Shown here: piece after piece, positions 34,173 to 41,881 of the stretch | Position numbering within the stretch: position 1 is the first letter of the stretch | Layout of the letters: every line of letters begins with the position of its first letter | Source: Actinomycetes bacterium | GTDB lineage: Bacteria > Actinomycetota > Actinomycetes > Mycobacteriales > Mycobacteriaceae | Length of the DNA: 64,000 nucleotides | Assembly: GCA_023460175.1 (NCBI GenBank) | Contig: JAEWRC010000166.1 | Span: forward strand, 62,001-126,000 | Direction of reading: 5' to 3' | The notes under the pieces: model-generated | The model's database searches: none | What the model was told of the DNA's origin: nothing | The model's input: only the letters and a program-made list of their open reading frames with translations | Made by a program: the position numbers and the translations under genes

Positions 34173-35383
34173 AGCGGGTCGCGCGCCGCAGGGCAGGACA
34201 TGCAGCGCGGGCCGCCGCGGCCGGTGCCCAGCTCCGAAGCGGCGATGCGCACCACCTCGATGCCCGAATCCTCGAGCCGCGCATTGGTCTCGACGTTGCG
34301 CTCGTAGGCCACCACCACGCCCGGCGCCAACGCCAGGGTGTTGTTGCCGTCGTCCCATTGCTCGCGTTCGGCGGTCACCGGGTCCAGGCCGGTAGCGATG
34401 ACCCGCAGCCGGTCGATGCCCATCGCCTCGGCTGCGGCCCGCACGAAGGGCACCGCGTCGTCGATCTGCACCGCGCCGTTGACACGGCGAATCGTGAACG
34501 CGGACAACGTGTCCACCACGTTGGGATACATCACCACGGCATCGACGTCGACCATGGTGCACACCGTGTCCAGGTGCATCTGCGCCCGCCCCTGCTCAAT
34601 GGGCACGGCCAGCACGGTGTGGGCCAGGCCGTCGTCGAACAGGCTGCGTGCCAACGCTTCCGCACCGGCCGGCGTGGTGCGCTCCCCGACGCCGACGGCC
34701 ACCACGCCGGGCGCGAGCAGCAGGACGTCGCCGCCCTCCACGGGCGCCGAGCGCGACTCGTAGGCCCGCCGCACCCCGAGGAAGCGGGGGTGATGCGCGT
34801 AGATCAGATCGGTCAGCGATGTTTCGCGCATCCGCGCGGGCAGCGACAGCGAGGTGATCGCCACCCGCGGCCCGATCCAGAACGACGAGTCGCGGGTGAA
34901 CACCAGGTTGGGCAGCGGATCGATGACGAAGTCGCCGCCGTGGTGCATCCGCCGCACCAGCGACAGCTCGCTGTCGGCCAGCGGCAGTTCGGTGAAGGTC
35001 ATACCGGCCATCAGCAGATGCGCCAGACTGCCGGGATCGAGGCCGCGCAAGTAGCCCGAAAGCTCCTGCGCCAGCGGTAGACCCAGCCGTCGCGCATCGA
35101 CGGCCGCCGCGATCCCCTGCATCCGCGCGGCCCCGCTGGCCAGGGCCTCGCTGAGCAGATCCGCCATCAGCAGCACCTCGACGCCACGGGCCCGCAACAG
35201 TTCGGCGAACGCGTCGTGCTCCTCCTGGGCGCGCGACACCCAGGGCAGTCCGTCGAAGAGCAACCGGTCGTTGTTGCGGGGCGTCAGCCGCTGCAATTCG
35301 GCGCCGGGGCGGTGCAGGATGACCGCACGCAGCGTTCCGACCTCGGAATTGACGCTCAGCGCCGGAGCCTCCACAGTTAGCAC
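34169..35383 (-). CDS. arcA: Arginine deiminase
   Basis: 404 residues with GTG start (V-L-T-V-E-A-P). Catalytic set: E-G-G-D and H-L-D-T motifs, F-T-R-D for substrate binding, and the nucleophile Cys394 in R-C-M-S-C-P at the C-terminus. It converts arginine to citrulline and ammonia. There is no arcB or arcC beside it, so it does not form a full ADI ATP-generating pathway here; acid or nitrogen stress roles are possible. It is divergent from soxR with a 38-base gap that carries a dyad operator. Corresponds to Rv1001. Confidence 0.96.
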   Translation of the reverse strand: MLTVEAPALSVNSEVGTLRAVILHRPGAELQRLTPRNNDRLLFDGLPWVSRAQEEHDAFAELLRARGVEVLLMADLLSEALASGAARMQGIAAAVDARRLGLPLAQELSGYLRGLDPGSLAHLLMAGMTFTELPLADSELSLVRRMHHGGDFVIDPLPNLVFTRDSSFWIGPRVAITSLSLPARMRETSLTDLIYAHHPRFLGVRRAYESRSAPVEGGDVLLLAPGVVAVGVGERTTPAGAEALARSLFDDGLAHTVLAVPIEQGRAQMHLDTVCTMVDVDAVVMYPNVVDTLSAFTIRRVNGAVQIDDAVPFVRAAAEAMGIDRLRVIATGLDPVTAEREQWDDGNNTLALAPGVVVAYERNVETNARLEDSGIEVVRIAASELGTGRGGPRCMSCPAARDPL

Positions 35384-35399
35384 CGTAGCGCCACTGCGG

Positions 35400-35419
35400 A
35401 CCTGAACTATCGTTTAGGT
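35400..35419 (+). promoter_or_regulatory. Dyad operator and likely leaderless promoter of soxR
   Basis: ACCTGAA-ctatcg-TTTAGGT is an imperfect inverted repeat (6/7 bases per arm) of MerR-operator size. It encloses TATCGT (35408-35413), a -10-like hexamer eight bases before the soxR ATG, which fits a leaderless mRNA controlled by SoxR itself. The same 38-base gap must also serve arcA. Confidence 0.55.
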
Positions 35420-35421
35420 GT

Positions 35422-35853
35422 ATGAACACCCACGAGTTGGCACCGGGCGAGTTGGCGGCCCGCGCCGGGGTGGCCATCTCGGCGTTGCACTTCTACGAGC
35501 GCGAGGGGCTGATCAGCAGCCGGCGCACCTCGGGCAATCAGCGCCGCTACACCCGGGACACGTTGCGCCGCGTCGCGTTCATCCGGATGTCCCAGCGACT
35601 CGGCATCCCCCTGGCACGGATCCGGGAGGCCCTGACGAGCCTGCCCGCCGACCGCGTGCCCACCAGCCGCGACTGGGCGCGGTTGTCGGCGGGCTGGCGC
35701 CAGGATCTCGACGACCGCATCGTGCACCTGCAGCGCCTGCGCGACAACCTCGCCGACTGCATCGGCTGCGGCTGCCTGAGCCTGAAGAGCTGCACGCTGT
35801 CCAACCCCGATGACGTGCTGTCCGAGAAGGGACCCGGGCCGGTTCGCCTCTGA
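35422..35853 (+). CDS. soxR: MerR-family redox sensor SoxR
   Basis: 143 residues. The N-terminal MerR helix-turn-helix (E-L-A-A-R-A-G-V-A-I-S-A-L-H-F-Y-E) is followed by a dimerisation helix and the [2Fe-2S] cluster motif C-x2-C-x-C-x5-C at Cys113, 116, 118 and 124, the exact SoxR spacing. It senses redox-cycling compounds or NO. No soxS is nearby, as usual in actinobacteria, where SoxR controls target enzymes directly. arcA (divergent) and the AlkB-type gene (29 bases downstream) are candidate targets. Confidence 0.95.
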   Translation: MNTHELAPGELAARAGVAISALHFYEREGLISSRRTSGNQRRYTRDTLRRVAFIRMSQRLGIPLARIREALTSLPADRVPTSRDWARLSAGWRQDLDDRIVHLQRLRDNLADCIGCGCLSLKSCTLSNPDDVLSEKGPGPVRL

Positions 35854-35882
35854 TCGAACGTCTGTGCGATAGACTTCGAGAC

Positions 35883-36479
35883 GTGACCGTGTCGCTACAG
35901 GAAGGCCTGTTCGACCACGCCGAGCGACGACGCCTGGCCCACGGAGCATGGATCGACGTTCGCGCCGGCTGGTTCGACGCCCCCGACGAGTTGTTCGACG
36001 AGCTGCTGTCCGCCATCCCCTGGCGCGCCGAGCGCCGGCAGATGTACGACCGCGTGCTCGCCGTCCCCCGGCTGATCAGCTACCACGATCTGGTAGAGGA
36101 ACCGGCACCGCACGTCGCGCTCAAGCAGCTTCGCCGTCGGCTCAACGACATTTACGCCGGCGAACTCGGCGAGCCGTTCACCACCGCCGGGCTGTGTCTC
36201 TACCGCGACGGCGACGACAGTGTGGCCTGGCACGGCGACACCCTGGGCCGCGGCAAGTCCGAGGACACCATGGTGGCGATCGTCAGCCTCGGCGCCACCC
36301 GCACCTTCGCGCTGCGTCCCCGCGGTGGGGGCCGCTCGCTGCGCCTCAAGCACGGCCACGGCGACCTGCTGGTGATGGGGGGCTCCTGTCAGCGCACCTG
36401 GGAGCACGCGATCCCGAAGACCGCCCGCCCCGTCGGCCCCCGGATCAGCATCCAGTTCCGCCCGCGGGGTGTGCGCTAA
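35883..36479 (+). CDS. AlkB-family 2-oxoglutarate/Fe(II) dioxygenase
   Basis: 198 residues from GTG 35883. The iron ligands are H117 and D119 in W-H-G-D and a distal His in W-E-H-A-I-P-K; the 2-oxoglutarate arginine lies in G-P-R-I-S-I-Q-F-R, a very close match to ALKBH2/3-type DNA demethylases. It should remove 1-methyladenine and 3-methylcytosine lesions. It is 29 bases downstream of soxR and overlaps the converging lipoprotein gene by 4 bases. Corresponds to Rv1000c. Confidence 0.94.
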   Translation: MTVSLQEGLFDHAERRRLAHGAWIDVRAGWFDAPDELFDELLSAIPWRAERRQMYDRVLAVPRLISYHDLVEEPAPHVALKQLRRRLNDIYAGELGEPFTTAGLCLYRDGDDSVAWHGDTLGRGKSEDTMVAIVSLGATRTFALRPRGGGRSLRLKHGHGDLLVMGGSCQRTWEHAIPKTARPVGPRISIQFRPRGVR

Positions 36480-37138
36480 CTGCGAATGGCCGCCACGGCG
36501 TCGGTGAGCAGCTTCTCGGCCCGTCCGGTGTCGACGGGTTCGGTCGGCTTGTCCGGGACCACCAGCGGGTTGGCGGTGACGATGACCTGATAGTCGCCGA
36601 GGTGCGCGATATAGCTGTAGACCTCGCCGGTCTGCACCTGTCCATTCATCGCGGCCTGCACCACGCGGTGTACGCCGAGGGTCTCGACACCGTCGATCTG
36701 CGGCGCGGGCACCGACTCGATGGTGCCGCGGGTTCCGCCGGCCACGTACGAGAACTTCTTGCAGTTGTCGCTCGGCGTGTTCAGCGGCACCTGCTCGGAG
36801 GTCTCCAGCGCGATGGCCACCAGCCGGTTGCCCTCGCCCTCGGCGATCACCGCGGACATGTTGCCCTTGAGCTCCTCCGGCAGGGTCTGCATGCTGGCGA
36901 ACTCCGCGCAGTCGGCGGGTTCGAACTCGACCCCCTCGGGCGGTTTCTGGTTCTCCAGCGCCTTCGGGTCCAGGCCCGAGGATTTCTCCGTGACCTGGAA
37001 CTCCGGACCGAACGTCGAGGCGACCTGACCGATCTTGGCGATATCGATGGACTCGGAGTTCGGCGGCTCTTCGGCGGCCGAACAACCCGCCACCACGCCG
37101 ACGCTCAACACCGCAACCAGCACCCTGTGTGTGGACAT
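36476..37138 (-). CDS. DUF5642-like lipoprotein (first of two)
   Basis: 220 residues. The signal ends in V-V-A-G-C, with the lipid Cys at 19. The mature domain has a pair of Cys residues (D-C-A-E-F and D-N-C-K-K-F) that may form a disulfide, and a conserved Y-S-Y-I-A-H-L-G-D-Y strand that also occurs, modified, in the next gene (Y-T-Y-L-A-Y-L-D). It corresponds to Rv0999. No function is known; family name is from recollection of mycobacterial domain annotations. Confidence 0.85.
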   Translation of the reverse strand: MSTHRVLVAVLSVGVVAGCSAAEEPPNSESIDIAKIGQVASTFGPEFQVTEKSSGLDPKALENQKPPEGVEFEPADCAEFASMQTLPEELKGNMSAVIAEGEGNRLVAIALETSEQVPLNTPSDNCKKFSYVAGGTRGTIESVPAPQIDGVETLGVHRVVQAAMNGQVQTGEVYSYIAHLGDYQVIVTANPLVVPDKPTEPVDTGRAEKLLTDAVAAIRS

Positions 37139-37165
37139 CGGGCGCCAATCTACCCACCGCGGGGC

Positions 37166-37837
37166 TCAACCGCGCGCGGTGGCGACCGTGTTGACCAAGA
37201 GCTCCGCGGCGTACTGCGACGGCAGCGGCGGATGCGGCGAGCCGGGATCGAGGATCAACGTGACGAAGATCAGGTGAGCGTCGAGGTAGGCCAGGTAGGT
37301 GTAGGCCTGCGAGTCGGTTTCGGTGCCGGATTCGACCACGGTGCGGATCTCCGCCGACATCCCGACCGTGACCGCCGCCTCGACCGGCGGCGCGGGAATC
37401 AAGCGCACCGACGCCGTTGACCGCCCGTAGCCGGCGCTCCACTGCGCGCACTCATCGAGCAGTGCTGGGTCGACGCCGAGCGGGCGTCCCGACGGCGCGG
37501 TCGCGATGACGACGTACACCTGGCCGCCGTCTCCTGAACTCGCCAGGCCCCGTCCGGTGCCCCCGTCGGCGCCGTTGACCAACGCCGCGCACGGGGCCGG
37601 CTGCGCCGTCCAGCCCGGCCGCATACCCCAGTACGCCACCGGCGAAGTGACGTCGACGACGTCCTGAACCTCATCGCCGGCGGGGAGCTCGCCACGCATC
37701 CGCTTGACCCGAGCGGGATCGACGGACGGTGCTGCCGCCGCGGGGATCGACGACGGCGGGGCGGCGCGGTCCTGGTCGCCGGGCGCCCCGCAGCCGGCCA
37801 GCAGCAGCGCCGCGCCGAGGGCAGACAGTAGCCGCAT
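37166..37837 (-). CDS. DUF5642-like lipoprotein (second of two)
   Basis: 223 residues from ATG 37837 (M-R-L-L-S-A-L-G). The lipobox is L-L-A-G-C, then an Ala/Pro-rich tether. The layout matches the neighbouring lipoprotein at 36476-37138 (two Cys residues, a late Y-T-Y-L-A-Y-L-D strand and a C-terminal helix ending in V-N-T-V-A-T-A-R), so the two are diverged tandem paralogues 27 bases apart in one transcript. An upstream in-frame start would bury the signal peptide and is rejected. Confidence 0.82.
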   Translation of the reverse strand: MRLLSALGAALLLAGCGAPGDQDRAAPPSSIPAAAAPSVDPARVKRMRGELPAGDEVQDVVDVTSPVAYWGMRPGWTAQPAPCAALVNGADGGTGRGLASSGDGGQVYVVIATAPSGRPLGVDPALLDECAQWSAGYGRSTASVRLIPAPPVEAAVTVGMSAEIRTVVESGTETDSQAYTYLAYLDAHLIFVTLILDPGSPHPPLPSQYAAELLVNTVATARG

Positions 37838-37945
37838 GCCCGTTGGTAGCACACTGCGACCGAGGACCCGGTTTATTCCCAGCGTTTCTGCCAACTTTTC
37901 GACAACATTCCGCCAACTTCGAAAACCGGAGGCATACCCGGAATC

Positions 37946-37959
37946 ACGGGGAAGAAAAC
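37946..37959 (+). repeat. Leader motif ACGGGGAAGAAAAC, copy before the first GPIVGRR gene
   Basis: The same motif (ACGGGAAGAAAAC, 38837-38849) precedes the third gene of the cluster at nearly the same distance (91 and 96 bases to the start). A degenerate form (CGGGATGAAATTC, 38425-38437) precedes the second. This indicates that the leader was duplicated with the gene and may carry the promoter or an RNA element. Confidence 0.6.
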
Positions 37960-38049
37960 TCTTCCCACCTCAGTTCCACTGACCAGACCCGAGGGTCGCC
38001 CGCCCAGGACGGCGGGAGAGGTAAGAGGGAAGTGAAGGTGTGACTGGCG

Positions 38050-38352
38050 ATGAAGAACATTCTACGCAGCGCCGCCGCGGTGGGCGGATTGGCAGCTCTG
38101 ACAATAGGTTTGGCGACACCGGCGGTGGCCGCCCCCAACTACTCGACCGACACCATGCAGGTGCAGGCGCCGTCGGCCCCCAAGGGCCCGAACGGCTACG
38201 ACAGGGACGACCGGTACCCGTACCACGACTTCGGCATCGCCAAGCATCCGTACTACGACTCGCTGCTGCCCCGACCGAAACGCAGCGCCGGTCTGCTGCC
38301 CGGCGAGTCCCCGGGCCAGGTGCCGCTGGGCCCGATCGTCGGGCGGCGGTGA
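38050..38352 (+). CDS. Small secreted protein, GPIVGRR family, member 1
   Basis: 100 residues. A Sec signal ends at A-V-A-A (28), leaving a ~72-residue mature protein with no Cys. The mature part is rich in Tyr, Pro and charged residues (D-R-D-D-R-Y-P-Y-H-D), followed by H-P-Y-Y-D-S-L-L-P-R-P and the C-terminus L-P-G-E-S-P-G-Q-V-P-L-G-P-I-V-G-R-R. The last seven residues recur exactly in the next two genes. Unrecognised family; probably a cell-wall or extracellular peptide precursor. RBS is weak (a GAAGG ~10 bases upstream). Confidence 0.85.
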   Translation: MKNILRSAAAVGGLAALTIGLATPAVAAPNYSTDTMQVQAPSAPKGPNGYDRDDRYPYHDFGIAKHPYYDSLLPRPKRSAGLLPGESPGQVPLGPIVGRR

Positions 38353-38519
38353 CCGGCAGCACTTTCAACAATTGCTGCCAACCCTGCGCAATATCCGGCC
38401 ATCGGTCACCAATACCGAATTCGCCGGGATGAAATTCGAACCACTCGCGGTTCAAGCGAATATAAGCACAATCGAATACTCCGCACAGTTGAGCGGAGCG
38501 AGAAGGAAAGAAGACTCCG

Positions 38520-38792
38520 ATGAAGAAGACCCTGCTGAGTTCCGCAGTCATCAGCGGATTGGCCGCCCTGACCATTGGCGTGGCAGCACCGGCTTTCGCG
38601 GCCCCCGACATTTTCGAGCCCGAACAGGTCACGCAGTCCGTGAGCTCCGACAGTAAGCAATTCCCGCGAATTCAGAACAACACCGAAAAGGTCGACAAGA
38701 AGAACCACCAGCGCTTCAACACCGAGGTGAGCCACCCCTACTACGGTTCGCCGGGCTCGGTGGCCGGGGGCCCGATCGTCGGACGACGGTAA
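38520..38792 (+). CDS. Small secreted protein, GPIVGRR family, member 2
   Basis: 90 residues with AAGGAAAGAAG before the ATG. Signal peptide to A-F-A-A (28). The mature part has the block P-R-I-Q-N-N-T-E-K-V-D-K shared with member 3, then H-P-Y-Y-G and a shortened tail ending G-G-P-I-V-G-R-R; the Pro-rich linker of members 1 and 3 is missing. A CTCCGC...GCGGAG hairpin lies in its leader, ~20 bases before the RBS. Unknown function. Confidence 0.85.
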   Translation: MKKTLLSSAVISGLAALTIGVAAPAFAAPDIFEPEQVTQSVSSDSKQFPRIQNNTEKVDKKNHQRFNTEVSHPYYGSPGSVAGGPIVGRR

Positions 38793-38836
38793 TCGTCGGC
38801 CGCAACCTCCCCTGGTGACGAGAGACACCCGCATTA

Positions 38837-38849
38837 ACGGGAAGAAAAC
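38837..38849 (+). repeat. Leader motif ACGGGAAGAAAAC, copy before the third GPIVGRR gene
   Basis: Second clear copy of the motif described at 37946. Between it and the gene lies CCGCCAACTTTGGCGG (38891-38906), a 7-bp-stem hairpin; a related sequence, CCGCCAACTT, also precedes the first gene near 37911. Confidence 0.6.
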
Positions 38850-38944
38850 GAACCGTGACGGCGTTCTAATGAGTAGACCTCAATAAATTCACCGCCAACT
38901 TTGGCGGAATCAAAGGGCAGTAAAGACGAGAAGGGGAGATAGAT

Positions 38945-39232
38945 ATGATGAAGAAGACGCTACTGAGTTCGGCCGCCGTCAGCGGATTGGTGGCCTTGAC
39001 CATCGGCTTGGCGGCGCCGGCAATGGCCGCTCCGGCGCTCGGCGACCACGACTACCCGCGAATTCAGAACAACACCGAAAAGGTTGACAAGCACTACAAC
39101 CAGCGTTTCGGCACTGACGTGACCCACCCCTATTCGGATACGCTGATCCCGCGACCGGACAGTAACCCCGGCGTGCTGCCGGGCCAGTCCCCGGGCACCG
39201 TCCCGGTGGGGCCGATCGTCGGGCGACGGTAG
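38945..39232 (+). CDS. Small secreted protein, GPIVGRR family, member 3
   Basis: 95 residues, with GGGGAG ahead of a double ATG. Signal peptide to A-M-A-A (29). The N-terminal half of the mature protein (P-R-I-Q-N-N-T-E-K-V-D-K ... H-P-Y) matches member 2, while the C-terminal half (L-I-P-R-P ... V-L-P-G-Q-S-P-G-T-V-P-V-G-P-I-V-G-R-R) matches member 1, so this copy preserves the full architecture or is a recombinant of the two. A shared terminator follows at 39263. Confidence 0.87.
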   Translation: MMKKTLLSSAAVSGLVALTIGLAAPAMAAPALGDHDYPRIQNNTEKVDKHYNQRFGTDVTHPYSDTLIPRPDSNPGVLPGQSPGTVPVGPIVGRR

Positions 39233-39262
39233 TCCGAAAACAACTTCATAGCACCACCTTTC

Positions 39263-39290
39263 AGCGGGACGTCCACCAGGGCGTCCCGCT
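39263..39290. terminator. Hairpin terminator between the GPIVGRR cluster and aroE-like gene
   Basis: AGCGGGACG-tccaccaggg-CGTCCCGCT is a perfect 9-bp stem between two converging genes (stops at 39232 and 39308). A short T-rich tail (TCTGGT) follows on the plus strand. It probably acts in both directions. Confidence 0.65.
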
Positions 39291-39307
39291 TCTGGTCGTG
39301 GTGGGCG

Positions 39308-40129
39308 CTAGGCGCGCGAGACGGCCGAGGCCTCGGCGATCTGTTCGGCGGTAGGACGAACTCCCGTATAACGTTCGAATTGCTCGGCGGCCTGCAGGGC
39401 AATGACCTCGGCCCCGGTGATCACCTGCTTGCCGGCGGCCCGACCGGCCGCGATCAGCGGTGTCTCCGAGGGTACGGCCACGACATCGAAGACCACCTCC
39501 GCCGCCGCGACGGTGGATTCGCCGAACGGGTTGTCGCGCTCTTCGGCCCCGCCGGCCATTCCCACCGGAGTGGCGTTGACGATGATCGAGGCGGTGGCCC
39601 CGCCGACGTGGGGGCGCCAGCGGTAGCCGAGTTCCTCGGCCAAGACCTGCCCGTCGACGGGATTGCGGGCGACGACGACGCCCTGCCGAAACCCGTTGTC
39701 CCGAAAGGCCGTACCCACGGCGCGGGCCATGCCGCCGGAGCCGTGGAGCAGAACGGGCGCATCGGGGGCGAGGCCGTGGGAGGCGATGAGCCGCTCGATG
39801 GCGAGGTAGTCGGTGTTCGACGCCGTCAACACGCCGGCATCGTTGACGATGGTGTTGACCGCGTTGATGGCCCGTGCCGAGGGCTCCACGTGGTCCACCA
39901 GCGCGAGGACATCGGCCTTGAAGGGCATGGACACCGAACAGCCCCGGATGCCCAGCGCCCGGACGCCGCCGATGGCCGCGGCGATGTCGGTGGTGCTGAA
40001 CGCCTTGTAGATGAAGTCCAGCCCCAACAACTCGTACAGATGGTTGTGAAAGCGGGTGCCGATATTGCTGGGCCGCGCGGCCAGCGAGATGCACAGCGTG
40101 GTGTCCTTGCTCAACGGGGGCCGCGACAT
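39308..40129 (-). CDS. Shikimate dehydrogenase-like protein (AroE family)
   Basis: 273 residues. Catalytic Lys in M-P-F-K, N-T-D motif, nucleotide loop G-S-G-G-M-A-R, and N-A-T-P-V-G-M all fit AroE. However the S-x-S motif that holds the shikimate carboxylate (H-S-K-S-P in E. coli) aligns with R-P-S-N-I-G-T, so both serines appear lost. This suggests a changed substrate, as in the AroE-like Ael/RifI subgroups, and another AroE elsewhere in the genome. The start is 1 base after the patA stop on the same strand, so it is likely cotranscribed with patA. Confidence 0.88.
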   Translation of the reverse strand: MSRPPLSKDTTLCISLAARPSNIGTRFHNHLYELLGLDFIYKAFSTTDIAAAIGGVRALGIRGCSVSMPFKADVLALVDHVEPSARAINAVNTIVNDAGVLTASNTDYLAIERLIASHGLAPDAPVLLHGSGGMARAVGTAFRDNGFRQGVVVARNPVDGQVLAEELGYRWRPHVGGATASIIVNATPVGMAGGAEERDNPFGESTVAAAEVVFDVVAVPSETPLIAAGRAAGKQVITGAEVIALQAAEQFERYTGVRPTAEQIAEASAVSRA

Positions 40130-40130
40130 T

Positions 40131-41126
40131 TCAGCCCACCGCCTGGATCGCCTGGCGGGCCAGGGCCGCGATCTGGTCCGCCAGCTTGGTGGGCAGCTTG
40201 ATACGGCTACGCTCCGGCACCGGCATCGTGGTGATCACCACTCCCAGATCCTCCCTTTCCCACACCGCTCCGTAGGCGTCGAAAATCCTTCGCATGGACA
40301 AGTTTTCGCTGAGGACGCGCGCGGTGAACTCCTCGACACCGGCCACCTGGGCGGCGAGGGCCAACGCCTTCATCAGGAATGAGCCGATCCCGTTGCCCTG
40401 GTATTCATCGCCCACGATGAAGGCGACCTCGGCCGAGCCGGCGCCGTCCTCGTCCCGCACGAAGCGCGCGTCGGCCACCACGTCGTCGTCCGCGGTGATG
40501 AGCACCCACACAAAATGGTCCACGTAGTCGACCTCGAACAGGTAGGCCATCAGCTCCCGGCTGGGCTCCCGGAAGGACATGAACCGGCGATAGCGGGTTT
40601 CGGCGGAGAACGCGACATGCCCCTTTCCGGCGATCTCCTTGTCCCCCGGCAACGCCGGGCGCAGCAGCAGCTCGGCGCCGTCGCGCATCCGCACCGGAAT
40701 CGGCGCCAGGAACGCCGCCAACCGCTGCCGGGCGACCCGCACCAGATGGCGCAGCACACCGGGCAGTTGGATCAGCTCGGCGAAGGCGGCGTCGTCACCG
40801 CGCCAGCCGTGGACCTCGGTGGTCGCCGTCACCGAGGCCACCCGCGGCTGGTTCTTCAGCAACGCGATCTCGCCGACGATCTCGCCGGCCGGCACCGCGA
40901 TCTCGACCGTGTCCCCGTTGTCGTCCCGGTGTCGGATGGCCAGCGCGCCCTCGGCGATGACCGCGAAGAAATGCGAGGTGTCGCCCTGACGCATGAGCAC
41001 GTCCCCCGCGTCCAGCCGCAGGGGCTCGAGGCGCGTGGCGAGTCCGTAAAGGTCCGCGCCGAAGCAGTCGGCGAAGACTGCCAAACCCGACAGATGATCG
41101 GCGCGCTGCGTGATCAGTTCGGCCAC
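40131..41126 (-). CDS. cAMP-responsive protein lysine acetyltransferase PatA
   Basis: 331 residues from GTG 41126, with GGAAGGA seven bases upstream. Residues ~10-145 form a cyclic-nucleotide-binding domain with the phosphate cassette G-E-I-V-G-E-I-A-L-L...P-R-V-A-S; residues ~150-325 are a GNAT domain with the acetyl-CoA loop Q-G-N-G-I-G. This fusion is the mycobacterial PatA (Rv0998, Ms-PatA), where cAMP binding relieves autoinhibition and the enzyme acetylates acetyl-CoA synthetase and other acyl-CoA ligases. Divergent from a TetR gene (90-base gap). Confidence 0.95.
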   Translation of the reverse strand: MAELITQRADHLSGLAVFADCFGADLYGLATRLEPLRLDAGDVLMRQGDTSHFFAVIAEGALAIRHRDDNGDTVEIAVPAGEIVGEIALLKNQPRVASVTATTEVHGWRGDDAAFAELIQLPGVLRHLVRVARQRLAAFLAPIPVRMRDGAELLLRPALPGDKEIAGKGHVAFSAETRYRRFMSFREPSRELMAYLFEVDYVDHFVWVLITADDDVVADARFVRDEDGAGSAEVAFIVGDEYQGNGIGSFLMKALALAAQVAGVEEFTARVLSENLSMRRIFDAYGAVWEREDLGVVITTMPVPERSRIKLPTKLADQIAALARQAIQAVG

Positions 41127-41192
41127 GACGATGTCCTTCCGATCGGACGTAACGTTACCGGAAGAGCCGGTCTGCAAACCTGATCCGCGCAC

Positions 41193-41206
41193 TAGCCGCC
41201 CGGCTA
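41193..41206 (+). promoter_or_regulatory. Palindrome TAGCCG-cc-CGGCTA overlapping a -10 of the TetR gene
   Basis: A perfect 6-base inverted repeat lies ten bases before the GTG of the TetR gene and overlaps TATCGT (41205-41210), a -10-like hexamer six bases before the GTG. This arrangement fits an autoregulated leaderless gene and could also affect divergent patA. Confidence 0.45.
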
Positions 41207-41216
41207 TCGTGGGAGC

Positions 41217-41804
41217 GTGACCACCACGGAATCCGGCCGGCGCCGACTGGGCACGGCCGCTCGCACCCCCGCCCAGAAGCGCGTCCTCGACGCGGCTCTG
41301 GACCTCATCGCCCAGCACGGGGTGAGCGGCACCTCGCTGCAGATGATCGCCGACGCGATGGGGGTAACCAAGGCCGCGGTCTACCACCAGTTCAAGACCA
41401 AGGACGAGATCGTCGTCGGCGTCACCGAGATGGAGTTGGCCAATCTGGAGGACGCGCTGGTCGCCGCGCAGGCGGAATCCGACCCGGCGCGTGCGCGCAA
41501 GGTGCTCCTGACCCAGGTCATCGACATGGCCGTGGCCCGACGGCCGTGGGTCCGCACGTTGCAGAACGACCCGATCATCATTCGGCTGCTCGGGGAGCAC
41601 GAACCATTCCGCGACTTCATCAGCGAGCTGTTCGGGGTGCTGCAGGGCGACGAGGACAACACCACCGCGCGGGTGTCGGCGGCGCTGTTCTCCGGCGCGA
41701 TCGGCGGCGCGATCATCAACCCATTGCTCGACGACATCGACGACGCCACGCTGCGCACCGCGCTGATGCAGTTCACCACCCGGATGATGAATCTGCCAGA
41801 GTGA
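41217..41804 (+). CDS. TetR-family transcriptional regulator
   Basis: 195 residues. The helix-turn-helix (Q-H-G-V-S-G-T-S-L-Q-M-I-A-D-A-M-G-V-T-K-A-A-V-Y-H-Q-F) is canonical TetR; the C-terminal domain belongs to the large group in actinobacteria with unknown ligand. It is divergent from patA and ends before a bidirectional hairpin at 41825. The palindrome at 41193 is the natural candidate operator. Targets are unknown; patA or its own gene are likely. Confidence 0.92.
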   Translation: MTTTESGRRRLGTAARTPAQKRVLDAALDLIAQHGVSGTSLQMIADAMGVTKAAVYHQFKTKDEIVVGVTEMELANLEDALVAAQAESDPARARKVLLTQVIDMAVARRPWVRTLQNDPIIIRLLGEHEPFRDFISELFGVLQGDEDNTTARVSAALFSGAIGGAIINPLLDDIDDATLRTALMQFTTRMMNLPE

Positions 41805-41824
41805 CCGCGGTCCTGCACCGAAAA

Positions 41825-41862
41825 GAACGTCGCCCCCAGCGAATTCGCTGGGGGCGGCGTTC
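41825..41862. terminator. Long GC hairpin between converging genes
   Basis: GAACGtCGCCCCCAGCG-aatt-CGCTGGGGGCGgCGTTC forms a ~16-bp stem with one mismatch. On the minus strand it is followed by TTTTCGG, making it the terminator of the exported protein at 41882; it can also end the TetR transcript on the plus strand. Confidence 0.8.
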
Positions 41863-41881
41863 TTGGGAAACTAAGCGTCGA

